Below are positions 32,711 to 44,080 of a stretch of 64,000 nucleotides of DNA, piece after piece. The position numbers were made by a program, and so were the translations under genes. The stretch spans positions 1,550,001 to 1,614,000 of the forward strand of contig NC_135002.1 of assembly GCF_051020985.1 (NCBI RefSeq), written 5' to 3'. A model generated the notes under the pieces. That model saw only the letters and a program-made list of their open reading frames with translations. It was not told the origin of the DNA and made no database searches. Source of the stretch: Nomia melanderi (taxonomy: Eukaryota > Arthropoda > Insecta > Hymenoptera > Halictidae). Each line of letters starts with the position of its first letter. Positions within the stretch are counted from its first letter, which is position 1.

Positions 32711-33335
32711 ACATCCTCCGACAGAGGTATTTAACGCGAAAGGCGAAGCAGAAGGCAGCGAAGAGAGGACGAAGAGGGTTGGAGCGGGGAGCCGAAGCGT
32801 GCGGGCAGAAGAGGCCCTCATTCGTCACGGCGAGGAGTTATTAGCCGTTAGTTATAGCCGGCGCGTGACACCGGAAGACTGCTGGTTAATTGAATCTATC
32901 CGTTTCTCCTCGGCGAACCACCTGTCGCATTTCCGATTCCTCCCCGGATACGTGCCTCGTTTGTTTCCACGCCGAAGAAAAATGCGGACAAACGTCGAAC
33001 GCCGCTCGAGAGCGGAAAAACTGGGAACTGGCGAAGAAAGAAAGAAAGTTGTACGTAGAATATTCTACGCGTTAATTAACGAAATTACAATTTATTCGTG
33101 TACTTCGACCTTTGAGTTCTTCGTTGTTTATGGCAGCGCTCTCTTTTGTAATCTAAGTTTGATACATTTGGTTACTGTTCGCTGGTGACTTTCATCAATT
33201 TGTTAATTGCAGCTGATTATGGGTCACTGCTAAATCCTAGAAAGTCCAAACCCAAATTTCCCAGTTGCTAGTCGAAGACCTTCCGTTGAAGTTTCACCGG
33301 TGACTCCTAGAATTCGATTTCAACTTTGAAATAAG
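32711..33335. other. CpG-rich then unique non-coding stretch
   Basis: A 129-codon plus frame (32799-33188) and shorter frames on both strands overlap here. They have no recognised domain, and the first part overlaps the edge of the family B element. Confidence 0.4.
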
Positions 33336-33665
33336 ACGTTTAAACTTTAACCGTAGTATTCGCTGTTGAATACTACATTTCGAAGAAGCTAAGTTCCACG
33401 GTTAAACATTCGAGTCGGTCTTCTATTAAATATCCATATAATAACCTAACCTAATATCCGCGTAACATTAACACGCATGTGATAACTACCTATTGCAGTA
33501 AATTATATTTAATTAGCCTCCGCCATAAAGGCGTTATTGAATACCCACCTCTGGCCAAACTTTGTTTTGCTTTTATTTGTTCACTGTTGAATACTACATT
33601 TCGAAGAAGCTTCACGGTTAAACATTCGAGTCAATCTTCTATTAAACATCCATATAACACTTCTC
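33336..33665. repeat. Interspersed duplication of about 85 bp
   Basis: CTGTTGAATACTACATTTCG then AAGAAGCT and ACGGTTAAACATTCGAGTC occur at about 33362-33450 and again at about 33580-33660. Roughly 130 bp of unrelated sequence separates them. Confidence 0.75.
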
Positions 33666-34384
33666 TGCAACTCTTCAAATTCTCCCATAGATCGTAATTC
33701 TCGCTAATTCTACTCAACACAGAAACAAACGTCACAGTCCTTCACTGATCAGATAAAAAACCATCTCATGGAAAGCTGTTAAAAGCAGCAACCTCCCAAA
33801 TCCTCCTCGAAACGATAAAATCAACTCACCAGTCCCGAGAGTGGCAAACAAATACAATCGCAATCCTCGCGACAGCGATAAGCCGAGTAGTTCTCGCTCG
33901 ACGGACGCCGAGATTGAAACTGCGCCAAGATCGAGCCAAGAGAAAGAAAGCTGCTGGAAGCGAAGAGAACCGAGCGGCGACGCTCGTTCTCCTATTAAAG
34001 GCGTAATCGCGGCAAGAACGGCGCGCGATATTATGAACGGGCGGTCCCGGAGCGGATAAAATGGCAAAGGGCCGCGCGGCGAGCGAACGAGAGCGGCAGC
34101 TCTGTGATCAGGCGAGGAGAAGCTGGCGAAACACAGGGAGGAGGCAGCTGGGAAACTGGAAGCGGAGATCAAGATCCCATTACGCGAGGAACGGAACTTT
34201 ACCGAAACTCCGGGGACCGCGAGTTTCAATTCCCTGGCCAATCGGCGACTCTGCGATCGGTCTTGTGCGCCGTAAAGATGGCGGCCGGACACCGGAGGAC
34301 GCGAGCCGCGGCGGGACCCATTTTGTCGCTCCAGAGATTGGCTAAAGTAACTGCTTCTAGTTCGATTGTTATAATGGAAGACGA
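33666..34384. other. CpG island, no gene supported
   Basis: 33830-34350 is CpG-rich and open on both strands (186 codons minus; 94 and 132 codons plus). A minus-strand donor-like GACTG-GTGAGT lies near 33828, and a YY1-type AAGATGGCGGC at 34275-34285 on the plus strand. These are compatible with a bidirectional or housekeeping promoter, but no exon can be proven. Confidence 0.35.
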
Positions 34385-34975
34385 AGGTTCCGATGGTTCT
34401 ATTGCTAATTTGTTCTGGGTTTTATCGTTGAATCTGATAGATTTTTGTTGGATCGTTGGAGTAGATGATTGCGTTGATTCTATTACTTCTCATTTGTTCT
34501 AGGTTTTATCGTTAAATTTGATAGATTTTTGTTGGATCGTTGGAGGGGAAGATGATTGCATTGATTCTATTACTTCTAATTTTCGGTTTCATCGTTAAGT
34601 TTTATGAATTTCTCATTGTAGTGGAACTGAATATTTAAATAGGCCTTGGACGAATCGATTTGAATCATTAAAATGGCAATTAGAAACTTCTCTGATGCGT
34701 CGTAAGAAAGAGAAATGATTTGTTTTCAAGGAAACATTGAATGTGAAGAATTGATGATTCTGTTAATTCTATTATTTCTAATTTCTGCATGGTTTCATCG
34801 TTAAGTTTAATGAACTTTTCATCGTAGTTGGAACTGAATATTTAAATAGGGCTTGGACGAATCGATTTGAGTCATTGAACTGGCAATTAGAAACTTCTCC
34901 GATGCGTCGTAAGAAAGAGGAATGATTCCTTTTCAAAGAAACGTTGAATGTGAGAATCGATGATCCTATTAATTA
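34385..34975. repeat. Tandem duplication, unit about 215 bp
   Basis: Two long copies (about 34555-34765 and 34770-34975) share GGAACTGAATATTTAAATAG, TTGGACGAATCGATTTGA and GCAATTAGAAACTTCTC. Smaller repeats of GTTTTATCGTTRAATYTGAT precede them. Confidence 0.85.
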
Positions 34976-36689
34976 AACGAGCGAAGGGTCGTAAGATAGA
35001 ATGATTTACCAAAGAATGATGGGATTAATCCGTAGATCGGTAAATCGTAACTAGAACGCAAAGGGAGGCGAATTAGTATTTTTCCGGATATCGGTTAATT
35101 AGCGTTCACGCGCGGATCACGATTTCCACGCTCGACTGGGAACAGTATCAGCTTTCGCCTCCGCGGCGGCAAACTTCGCTCCTCCCGCGGAAGACGCTCG
35201 GCGCGTTTCGCCGCGGCGGCGATCGAAGTTACGCGTAATTCCGCGCGCGTCTTTTCTTCCTCTGCAGCAGGCGTTGCTAATTAAACTTGGCGCACGCCGA
35301 ACCGCGGGCGAACGGAGATTATGATCCTTATCCGTCCTCCTCCCGCTCGGAATCAATCACGGACGCGCTTAACTGCGTCTTCCGGGGATGTTTCACATTA
35401 CACAGTAAATACGTAACATATGAATGGCTCACTTGCCGAGTCGGTTAACTCTTTATGGATTTTCAAACTCCGCTTTTCGGATTTCTTTGTTAAAACGCGT
35501 CGTTGTCTCTCGACTTCTCATATTGGAAACAAACTTCTGCTTCGAAACTCGCGTCGACGTATGCAATTATAGTCGAGCGTGCCATTTTAAGGATTTATTT
35601 AACATCCGAGAAGCATTGAAGTTGCGATTACGCTCGATTTAATTACGGTGTTACGTAATATTGTATATATATGGTGAAATGTATTACTAAGCAATAACGA
35701 GTAAGAAAAGTACACAACTGCTTGCAACTGCATGAAACTACCCAAGACTATACAAAACTGCGTGAAACTATGTAAATCTATGTAAAACGATCTCTAAAAC
35801 TACACAAACTGTATAAAACCGAACAAAGGTACATGAAACAAGATGAAGCTACATAAAACTGCTTGTAACTTCATAAATGTACACAAGACTACGAAACTAC
35901 GTAAAACTGTGGGAAAACTGCCTCGAATTCTGTCGATCTATGTGAAACCATGTATAACACTTGATCTACGTGTAAGAAACTCGACTCGATCGACATCTAT
36001 TGGCAATTCGAGCTGCGGCTTTAACAATTGACTTTTTCACCCAGGCCAATCATCCGTATTGTACCTAAAACCACGCTGAATCCTACGTTGCAGATAATTC
36101 AATGTAACATTACGGAAATAACAATGTTCCCGAACGAAACATTTTCAAATATTCAAGGGACGAATCAAGAGAAACGCGGAAAGAAAGCGGAAACGCGCGG
36201 TTTATTGAAGTTAGTAAGTATCAGTTACCGCGCTCTCTCCGGGACGCGAGCGTATTCCAAGGGCTTCGGAGTTTCCGCCGAGCTGGAACGCGAACGGGAC
36301 ACAAGTCACCCAATACGCGTCTTGTGGGTGGCGATCTTGATGACGTTCGTTATCTTGTGCGTTTCGAAATCGTTGTTGCTGCACGAACGCGCGGGATGAA
36401 CTGCGGTTTGCTCGTTATTACTCTGTCGCTAAATATTTTCTGCGCGAAGGAGATTCGATTATTTTTACCAGTGTTTGTTGAACAAATTTCTCTTCAACTT
36501 TATACTTGCATAGTGGAAATTTATGTGATCGAGACTGTGAATAACGTAGTTAATGCAAACGCGAGTGAGATGGGCGAAGTAAATGTTGATTAGAAGAATG
36601 TTAACTATTTTGTAACAAATGCAGCCTCGTGAGAAACTTTATTTACGCACTCTGAATGAATTTTATTCACAGTTGCACCTTGTTTCTAT
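34976..36689. other. Long non-coding stretch, no gene supported
   Basis: 35100-35390 is CpG-rich with a 79-codon minus frame. 35700-35960 is a degenerate simple repeat of ACATAAAACTGCATGAAACT-like words. 36028-36593 has plus frames of 123 and 89 codons without recognised domains. Confidence 0.45.
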
Positions 36690-37025
36690 GCCTCGTATCT
36701 CCTTGCGATGGTAATTCTATAGAAAGTCTCGCAATCTTAGTAGAATTCTTCATTTCGCATTGTTTCGAGTTCTCCCTTTATATTTTCGATCGCAATCAAC
36801 GCATAATTTTCACTGTGATTGTACAAAAACTGTCGCCATCTTAGTAGAATTCTTCATTTCATATTGCTTTGAGTTCTTAATTTATACTTTCGATCGCATA
36901 AATGTATGATTACCACAAAAACAGTCGCAATCTCAGTAGAATTCTTCATTTCGCATTGCTTCAAGCTCTCCCTTTACATTTCCGATCGCAACAAACGCAT
37001 GATTACCACTGCGACTCCACAGAAG
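36690..37025. repeat. Tandem array, unit about 110 bp, three copies
   Basis: Shared words are CTTAGTAGAATTCTTCATTT, CGCATTGCTT, TCGATCGCAA and ACGCATGATTACCAC. The array ends about 175 bases upstream of the TATA box at 37199. Confidence 0.85.
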
Positions 37026-37198
37026 CTGTCCAAGCTTCGATAAAATCGTGCTTCATCGAACCGTTCGCTCTCCCGAGCGAAGCGGCCGCCGAAACTCGCT
37101 CGCCGAGTGCAAAGGGTGAACATCCGAAGCGCACGAGGGTAGCGAGTACCAGCGTGCGGTTTCTGCCGGAAGTGGGCAGCGCCTGCGTGGAGCATGAA

Positions 37199-37235
37199 GT
37201 ATATAGGAGAGCGTTTGCCGCTCGCCGCGTCACAT
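37199..37235 (+). promoter_or_regulatory. TATA + initiator core promoter
   Basis: GTATATAGG at 37199-37207 is followed by GTCACATT at 37229-37236. Putting the start at the A of TCA (37232) gives the usual spacing of about 30 bases. It lies in a CpG-rich block and reads toward the 48-codon secreted-type exon at 37662, leaving an unspliced leader of about 430 bases with a minimal upstream frame (ATGCTGTAG near 37607). Confidence 0.5.
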
Positions 37236-37661
37236 TGCGTCCTCGAGAGCACGTCCTTCGTCTTCCTCGGACAAACCTGTCGCTGCGTCCGCCAGAACAC
37301 CCTCGGTTGGCTGCTCGATCCAACGGGAACGCTCGCGAACCCGATCCACCGGTGACTCGCGCCGCAAGAGACCTGTTCCTTCGTTTCCTCCCGAAACCGA
37401 TTCGAAAACTCCGTTCTCTTCGCTTCTGATCGCTCGAGAATATTCAAACTCGCGCGACAAACGGTCGGGACGGTGAGAGCGAGAGGAAACGTCGACGTTG
37501 GTATCATCGAAGCGGGAGGTGCCGTTTCGTCGAAGATTCGAGGATCGCCGAGCAGTTTTCCGGCTCGAAGAAGAGAAACTCGGTTCGAAGATCGAAGATA
37601 ACGCCACGGATGCTGTAGGAGCCCGCGCGACACTCGGCTGAAGGCGCAGAGAGAAGGGCAG

Positions 37662-37805
37662 ATGGGTAACGGAGTGATCCCGCTGGTGGTGGTGGCCATG
37701 GTGCCCATAATCGCGGGCACGATCGGGCAGCGCGCCCTCGGCAAGCGGAACGCGCCGGCCAGCCTCGACTATCCCGACTACTCCACCAAGTACGACGAGT
37801 ATCCG
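37662..37805 (+). CDS. First coding exon of an unrecognised secreted/neuropeptide-type precursor (partial)
   Basis: Forty-eight codons run from ATG 37662 to a GTGAGT donor at 37806, phase 0. Residues 5-22 (VIPLVVVAMVPIIAGTIG) form one hydrophobic segment, fitting a signal peptide or signal anchor. Next comes QRALGKR, a Gly-Lys-Arg site of the type used for prohormone cleavage and C-terminal amidation. The tail NAPASLDYPDYSTKYDEYP is rich in Tyr beside Asp/Glu, a setting favourable for tyrosine sulfation. Codon use is strongly GC-ending (GTG, GCC, GGC, CTC, TAC), unlike the surrounding intronic DNA. A TATA/initiator pair lies upstream on the same strand. No family was recognised. It could instead be a small membrane protein. 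Later exons were not securely found; a phase-compatible candidate is 42255. Confidence 0.6.
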
Positions 37806-38019
37806 GTGAGTAATGCTGAGATTTCTCGCGCGGGCTGACCCGGTTCGAAGGTTCTGCGATCGGCCAGCTGCCGGAACTCGCGGAATCGCCGAGCGGAATT
37901 GCACGCGGTTCTTGCGGCGGAGGCGAAGCCTCGGATTGCGTGGGATCGGTGGACATTGCTGCGTGACCTTTCGAGAATCTTGATAGGGTTGAGAATTGAG
38001 GGCTTGGGGATGTTTAAAG
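37806..38019 (+). other. Start of a long intron
   Basis: GTGAGT donor at 37806-37811, then CpG-rich sequence. The large minus-strand open frames across 36974-38135 (up to 301 codons) are antisense to the exon and its leader and are not called. Confidence 0.5.
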
Positions 38020-38575
38020 GAAATCGTGATTGGGGGTTGCGATTGAGAATTTTTGGCTGAAGATGGAAGGTTTGGGACGAGTTTGGGAAACTGGTGGAGG
38101 GTTGTTCGGAATTTTTTGGAGTTGAGATTTGGCAATGTTTATTGAGAAATTGTGATTGGGGGTTGTTGAGAATTTTTTCGTGTAGCTGAAGATGGAGTCT
38201 TTGGGGATGTTTTTGGAAATCGTGATTGGGGGTTGGGATCGACAATTTTTCGGTGTAGCTGAAGATGGAAGGTTTGGGGGTATTTTTTTTAAATCGTGAC
38301 AAAGGGTTGCTGTTTGGAATTTTTTGGAGTTAAGATTTGGCAATGTTTATTGAGAAATTGTGATTGGGGGTTGCTGAGAATTTTTTTATGTAACTGAAGA
38401 TGGAAGGTTTGGGTGATTTGGGGAAATTGTGGTGGAGGGTTGCTGTTCGGAATTTTTTAGATTTGAGACTTGGCAATGATAATTGAGAAATTGTGATTGG
38501 AGGTTGGAATTGAAAATTTTTCGGTGTAGCTGAAGATGGAAAGTTTGGGGATGTTTCTTCGAAAAGTATAGAAAG
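38020..38575. repeat. Degenerate intronic array with units of 60-130 bp
   Basis: Recurring words are AATCGTGATTGGGGGTTG, TTTTCGGTGTAGCTGAAGAT, GGAAGGTTTGGG and GGAATTTTTTGGAGTTGAGA, arranged irregularly about six times. The minus-strand frames here, rich in NHNFS/PSSAT words, follow the repeat. Confidence 0.8.
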
Positions 38576-39864
38576 CTGGGCAGTATTATACATTCTATAT
38601 ATTATATTAATAATATATATATTATAATATATTACATATATTATCGTTTTTGTTGGTTCATTCTTGTAGAATCAGTATTAAGAGAGAATTCGGTAGAACC
38701 GAAGAATTCTAGGGAAACGCTACAAGAGATTTGTTTCGCTCTGGTTCACTAAAAATCTGTCAAACTATAATAAAATTCCTAATACAATACATACGAATAT
38801 ACAAAGAACAATTTCATAATACCACTAATTTATTTCATTTATTCCATTAATCTAGATAATGAAATCTCAATCTTAGAATCCACCCTAATCACCCACAATT
38901 AACAATACTCTCAACCTATCATCTTCCACAAACGCAACAAACAAGCTTCTTTTTCATAAAGCTAATAAACAAAACCACCGACGAGTAAACATCACGCAGC
39001 CTCGCGAGCTCTTCAGCTCAACGAGGCATGAACCCTCAACTGGATGCTTGCGGCTCTAGTTTCATGGAATTCGCGCGCGTTATCGCTCTCCTTAATTACT
39101 CGGAACAAGTAGGACTCTAGAGTCAAGTTTGACGAGCATCTCGGTCCCTGGGGATTCGTCGGGCACGTCGTAATCGCGCGCAATCGACTCCTCTTCTCGC
39201 GTCGCGACGTTTGACCGCGCGGAATCAACAAGTAGGATCAACGGTTTCCCCTTTGCACCTGCCTTTCAACCCCTTCAGAGCCGATCTTCGTGTAAAATCC
39301 TCTTCGCTTGGCTAACAACGAAGGATCGTCACTCGATGCGCCATCGGCAATGACACGCACGCGAATAAAATGATTTTGTCCTGGGTATATCCTACTCAAA
39401 CGAAACTAGAGCACAACAGATTAACGATTGTTCCTCGAGTCACTTTGATCCAACTTCAATTTTACCCAGCGAAATGGCAGCGCATCGGATTAACACGTAA
39501 CTCTCGCAAAAAACAAGCTGGAAGCCTCTAAAAGGACATACGAAGAGAAAATCGAAAGATTTCAGCGTTAGAAGCCGCAGTTTCCATTCCGAGCGATTCG
39601 GAAATCGGCCTTTTGACACGAATGCAATCCAAGGATCCGGATTTCCTCCGCGAAACGTGGGCGAAACGAATTCCGCAGTGCCCTGCCTCGGGCAATCGAC
39701 ACGTTTCCTCTTTAGTCGATGTTTTTATTAACTTCTTCGACAATAACGAACGTGTGTTGCTTTAGTTTTAGTCTGATGATAGAGCTAGTGACGCAGCTCG
39801 CGTACAAGTTCCGGAGAGAAGGAGGTATTGTAGAATTATGGATCACTTTGTTTGGCTAGTGTCT
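38576..39864. other. Non-coding stretch, no gene supported
   Basis: A short AT-only palindrome-like patch (ATATATTATATTAATAATAT) lies at about 38595-38640. The rest is unique, with 71-72-codon minus frames of no recognised content. Confidence 0.5.
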
Positions 39865-40110
39865 ATTTTTTTATTCCGTTGGAGATCTATTTTTTTAGGG
39901 AACAGAAGAATTCTGTTTCGGAGGATTTCTATTTTGAAAATTAGATATTGGTGAGAGAAATACGATACCTTTAATTCTGAATGAACCTAGCGTTTATTTT
40001 TTGATATCTTTTACGATTGATTCCATTGGAGATCTAATTATTCATTACGGAACAGAAGAATTCGTTTTCGAAAGATTTCTATTTTGATAATTGGTAAGAG
40101 AAAGACAATG
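39865..40110. repeat. Tandem duplication, unit about 150 bp
   Basis: TTCCGTTGGAGATCTATTTT / TTCCATTGGAGATCTAATTA, AACAGAAGAATTC and GATTTCTATTTTGA occur in both copies (about 39875 and 40019). Confidence 0.7.
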
Positions 40111-41105
40111 TTTAACCTTGATTAACCGTTTGATTGCCAAAATTGCGAAAAGCACGATAACGCTCCTTTTTTGTTATGCCAAGGCTGCGTTTTTACTAAT
40201 TTTATTCACAAAATGAATTAAACCAAGTTTAAGTATATAAATGGTATTTTTTAAAATTTTGTTTGTTGCAATGCAATATAAGTGAGTTTATTGTATGAGA
40301 AAATCCGTCAGCAGCCAAACGGTTAAAAGGTAAAATCGTACTATAAATAAATAATATTCGCAATAATATACGAACAGAGTTTAAAATCTTCGAAACCTCA
40401 AATTCCAAGGAATATACACAAATTCAAATTTGAACGGAGGATAGCGTCTAGAAATCGGTGGAGGTTACTTCAGACTGTTAAAGAGATGGTAAACTGATAT
40501 TTTTAGCGACCGTCCCGACGCTCGCGATGAAATTTTGATGTGCACAAGTGCCAGAACAATACATTTAACTTTCGAACGAAAAGTTCACCCAGAATACGCC
40601 GTTCCCCATCACTTTTACTCGTCCAACGTTCGGCCGTCAGATCCAACTTCCATTCAGAAAGCAAAACTCATCTGGACACGGCCGCAAATGAAATTTGTTG
40701 TACTAATTAAAGTTTCTCTGTGTTCGGTTAATTTATACACCGTGTCAAGCATAGCGGCGCCGGCTTTGCCGTATTAATTCATTCGGAAGCTTCGGCTGTT
40801 GAGAATTAAAGCTCGAATCAAATATCGAAATCGCACTGGATCGCGTGTGTATCGAGCTTCGTTGTGGTTGTTGGTTTTGTTAAATGGTAAGCGTAATAAT
40901 GGTAAAATTTAGAGAGAAGATTGAGATGATCGTTCGCGGAGAAGTTAATTGCGAGGCGATAATGGCCGCTTTAATGGCCGCTGGAAATGGGACGAGTCGA
41001 AGACGCGTCTATTAATGGGGCTTTGATAAATAGCAATTAACAACTGAAAGTCTGGGTGTTGTCGTTGTTAATGGATTGTAGTGTGATAAGGTCAATTATA
41101 CTTAA
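40111..41105. other. Non-coding stretch, no gene supported
   Basis: Unique sequence. A CACACAAGTGCCAGAAC-type region at 40535-40777 holds an 80-codon plus frame without a domain. No RNA gene seen. Confidence 0.5.
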
Positions 41106-41332
41106 CCCTTTGCACTCGAAAGTTTTTCACTGGAAATATTTAACATTTTTCGAGATATAGACGACATTGTTCGAAACTAATTTAACGAAAATTCACAGAT
41201 TAAGCGACAAAGCTGTTTTATTTAAATATTTCACATAGCGATAGAAAGTTTAATTTAAAATACTAAATATTCAACTTCGTAGTTTCGCTGTATCGAATCA
41301 AGTGACTGAGAGTCACCTCTCGATCGGAAAGG
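41106..41332 (+). mobile_element. Family B TTAA element (227 bp)
   Basis: TTAA at 41102-41105, then CCCTTTGCACTCGAAAG. The interior reads CACTGGAAATATTTAACATT, TTAAGCGACAAAGC and TCGAATCAAGTGACTGAGAG. The right end is eroded (CACCTCTCGATCGGAAAGG). This is the best-preserved full-length guide to the family. Confidence 0.8.
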
Positions 41333-41559
41333 TTTAGTATCTGTTGTTAGTTTTTGGAGGCGGTGAAATAGACATGAAGTCAGCAAGTTATACAGAAATT
41401 GCTAAAAGTAAATATAGTAGCTGGAATAGAGATTCGATTTACTTTTACGCGATATTTGGATTACATTGCTAACAAGTATTTTCGTTCCATCGATTACCGA
41501 TCCAGTACAATGAAATTCGTAACATATTAAATTCCTTGAATATCAATAGACCAAAGGTG
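41333..41559. other. Non-coding spacer
   Basis: AT-rich unique sequence. Nothing recognised. Confidence 0.5.
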
Positions 41560-42010
41560 AGATTAGAACAGCTGATTTGGTGTGGGAGGAAAAGGATTCG
41601 AGAGCAAACTCGAATCAAATTGCTAACAAGTAAATCTCCTTCGTCGAATATCCATTTATAGAAAGGAAAAATTCGTGATACGCGGAGATTAAATTAAAAC
41701 AGTTTGTTGCTCGACAAATAAAAAAGATTCGAGAGCAAACAACACTCGAATCAAATTGCTAATAAATACTCCTTCGAATATTAATTTATAGAACAGAAAG
41801 AATTCGTGATACGCGGAGAATAAAATTATTACACTTGATTTCTCGACAAATAAAAAAGATTCGAGAGCAAACAACACTCGAATCAAATTGCTAATAAATA
41901 CTCCTTCATCAAATATCAATTTACATAAAGCAAAGAATTCATGATATACATAGAATAAAATTAGAGCAGTTGCTTCCTTGCGAAACGAAAAAGATTCAGA
42001 GATAAAGTAA
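41560..42010. repeat. Tandem array, unit about 125 bp, 3-4 copies with small hairpins
   Basis: Each unit has GATTCGAG...CTCGAATC, an 8-bp stem around AGCAAACAACA (AGCAAA in the first), then AAATTGCTAATAAATACTCC and GAATTCGTGATACGCGGAGA. The minus-strand open frame repeats SFLFVE/IRVLFALE because of it. Confidence 0.85.
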
Positions 42011-42689
42011 AGCAAAATGCTGAAATCCGCCTAATAAAAGGGGGAGATGAAGGATCAGCGCGAGGTTTGATCGAAGGAAAGGAACGTCGGCAAGATCTAT
42101 CTTGCCGTCGGTGGAAAAAATGGTCAACGGTATCCGATCTCGCAATCGAACGACGGAATATCCGATTCCTGGTCGACGTTGTTATTGCGCCGCGTTGCGT
42201 CTCATAACTCGCCGTTCCTCGGAATCTCATTCTTCTCGAATTTCTCTATTACAGGGCGGTCGTCGTTCATTCGGCGTTTCGTTTCGCCAGACTTACCGGG
42301 AAATCGTCGAGTGTTCCGTTCCCGTTCGTCCGATTGGACGCGGCGCGTGTGAACGACCAGTGTGTCTCGATTTAGCGCGGGTAACTCGTTATTGTTCCGT
42401 CTAACAGCTTTCAGAAAGGGAATACCGATAGGTTAACCGAACGCAGGTGAATTAAGTCGTTAGTTTTATTCGGGGATGATTAGCGGAGGACTGTGGATGT
42501 CGGTGAAGTTGAATTTAATGGTGTTTGAAATATTTTAGCGTCTTGGGAAGGGAGTAACTGATGATTATTTATGCGACGATGACAGGCATTGGGAGCTTTG
42601 TGATGTGGTACATTTGATTGGAGCTGGGAATTTGTGAGTTTGGACATTTTTTTTAGGGGAAATTGTAGGTAGAAGTTGGTAGGTTTTAT
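42011..42689. other. CpG-rich non-coding stretch with a candidate exon
   Basis: A strong acceptor (TCTCGAATTTCTCTATTACAG) ends at 42254 and is followed by an open phase-0 frame to a stop at 42402-42404. This is discussed as a finding, not called. The rest is unannotated. Confidence 0.4.
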
Positions 42690-43215
42690 TGTTGTGTATT
42701 TGATGGCTGTGAATTTTATGATTTTGAATTCTGTAACTGAGAATTCTGTGACTAGAAATTTCTTTAATTCTGAATTCTGTAACTGAAAATTCTGTAACTA
42801 GGAATTTCTGTGATTGTGAATTCTGTAACTGAGAATTCTATAACTAGGAATTTCCGTAATTGTAAATTCTATAACTGAGAATTCTGTAACTAGGAATTTC
42901 TGTAATTGTGAATTCTATAGCTGAGAATTCTATAACTAGGAATTTCTGTAATTGTGAATTCTGTAACTGAGAATTCTATAACTAGGAATTTCTGAAATTT
43001 GGAAATTCTGTAACTGAGAATTCTATAACTAGGAATTTCTGTAATTGTAAATTCTATAACTGAGAATACTATAACTAGGAACTTCATAATTGTGAATTCT
43101 ATAACTGTGAATTCCATAACTATGAATTTCATAATTGTGAATTCTATAACTGTGAATTCCATAACTATGAATTTCATAATTGTGAATTCTATAATATTGA
43201 ATCCTACAATTGAAA
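42690..43215. repeat. Minisatellite, unit about 47 bp, about 11 copies
   Basis: The unit is GAATTCTGTAACTGAGAATT then CTATAACTAGGAATTTCTGT and AATTGT, with several variants. Both strands read short hydrophobic or Asn/Thr-rich repeats that are not genes. Confidence 0.9.
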
Positions 43216-43884
43216 ATTCTACTTACAAGTCAACACTTCTTACAAATCCCAGAAATTTACTTCCCTACACCTTCTCAAAACAACGATCAACAAGCAGCAC
43301 CTAGCATCAATCGAGATCCAGCACGTTGCCATTCTAAATTACGCTGAGACGAATAAAAGAAACACCGAGTTACACGATACATTCCACAGTATCATAGAAT
43401 ATAATGCAATTTCATCGTACACCGAGGAATTCCCCGGACCGCCGACGTATCCTCAATTCTCGTTTACACACGGCGAGCGCCGAGCAATTTGGAGACAAAG
43501 ACACAGAGGGGGAGATCGTTGTTCTAACCAGCTGATTCTCTCGCCGGCGGAGAATTGTTTGACAGTAACCACTGGGACGTGTCCCTCGGCTGGACAGGGG
43601 TCAGGAACGTGCCAGCCAACGAAACAATATCGCATTAACCTGTTGCCTTATCATTTCTTCGGTAGCCATTCTCGAAAGTACTTCTTCTTTTCATTCACTC
43701 CTCATTCTTTCTCGTTTTCTACTGTGGAACTTTCTCGTTTTCTACCGTTGGTTCATTCGATTACGACTTAACGTGACTTAATTATTATTTGATTATAGTT
43801 TAATAGTTTATTCATTTACTTGAGAATATCTCTGAAATTGTATTCATGTGTAACGTGAATATTACTTAATTCAATAATGGTTGA
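43216..43884. other. Non-coding stretch, no gene supported
   Basis: 43430-43660 is GC-richer, with 60- and 70-codon frames on opposite strands and no recognised domain. The repeated words TCTCGTTTTCTAC appear at 43700-43745. Confidence 0.5.
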
Positions 43885-44080
43885 CAGTAGAACTACCGAG
43901 CATTTAATACGATTAATATGAAATTCCTGTAAAAATTGTAAGAATATTTTTTTATTAATTAGATTTTTTTATATAACAAGATTATTTTCAGTTTCTTCAG
44001 ACACTCATTATAGTGAAACTATTTATTTTTAAAATCATTTGGAATATTCAATGCTTCGAAGATATCAATCATTGCTAAAC
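43885..44080 (+). mobile_element. Family D TTAA element, right end lost
   Basis: It starts CAGTAGAACTACCGAGCATT after TTGA (a mutated TTAA). The interior matches the 26544 copy through AATATTCAATGCTTCGAAGA. A TTTTTTTATTAATTAGATTT insertion near 43950 and loss of the right end distinguish it. Confidence 0.65.

Noticed and set aside
33732..34292. 186-codon minus frame with a GTGAGT donor-like site near its end
   Set aside because: Composition is that of a CpG island, three frames are open, and the translation shows no domain. The island may be a promoter, but a coding exon cannot be supported.
36974..38135. Overlapping minus-strand open frames of 256, 301, 150 and 174 codons
   Set aside because: They lie antisense to the 37662 exon, its leader and an intronic repeat. 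Multiple frames are open together, as expected in GC-rich DNA, and no domain is recognised.
42690..43215. Regular short repeats considered as a CRISPR array
   Set aside because: The units abut without unique spacers and the genome is eukaryotic. It is a minisatellite.
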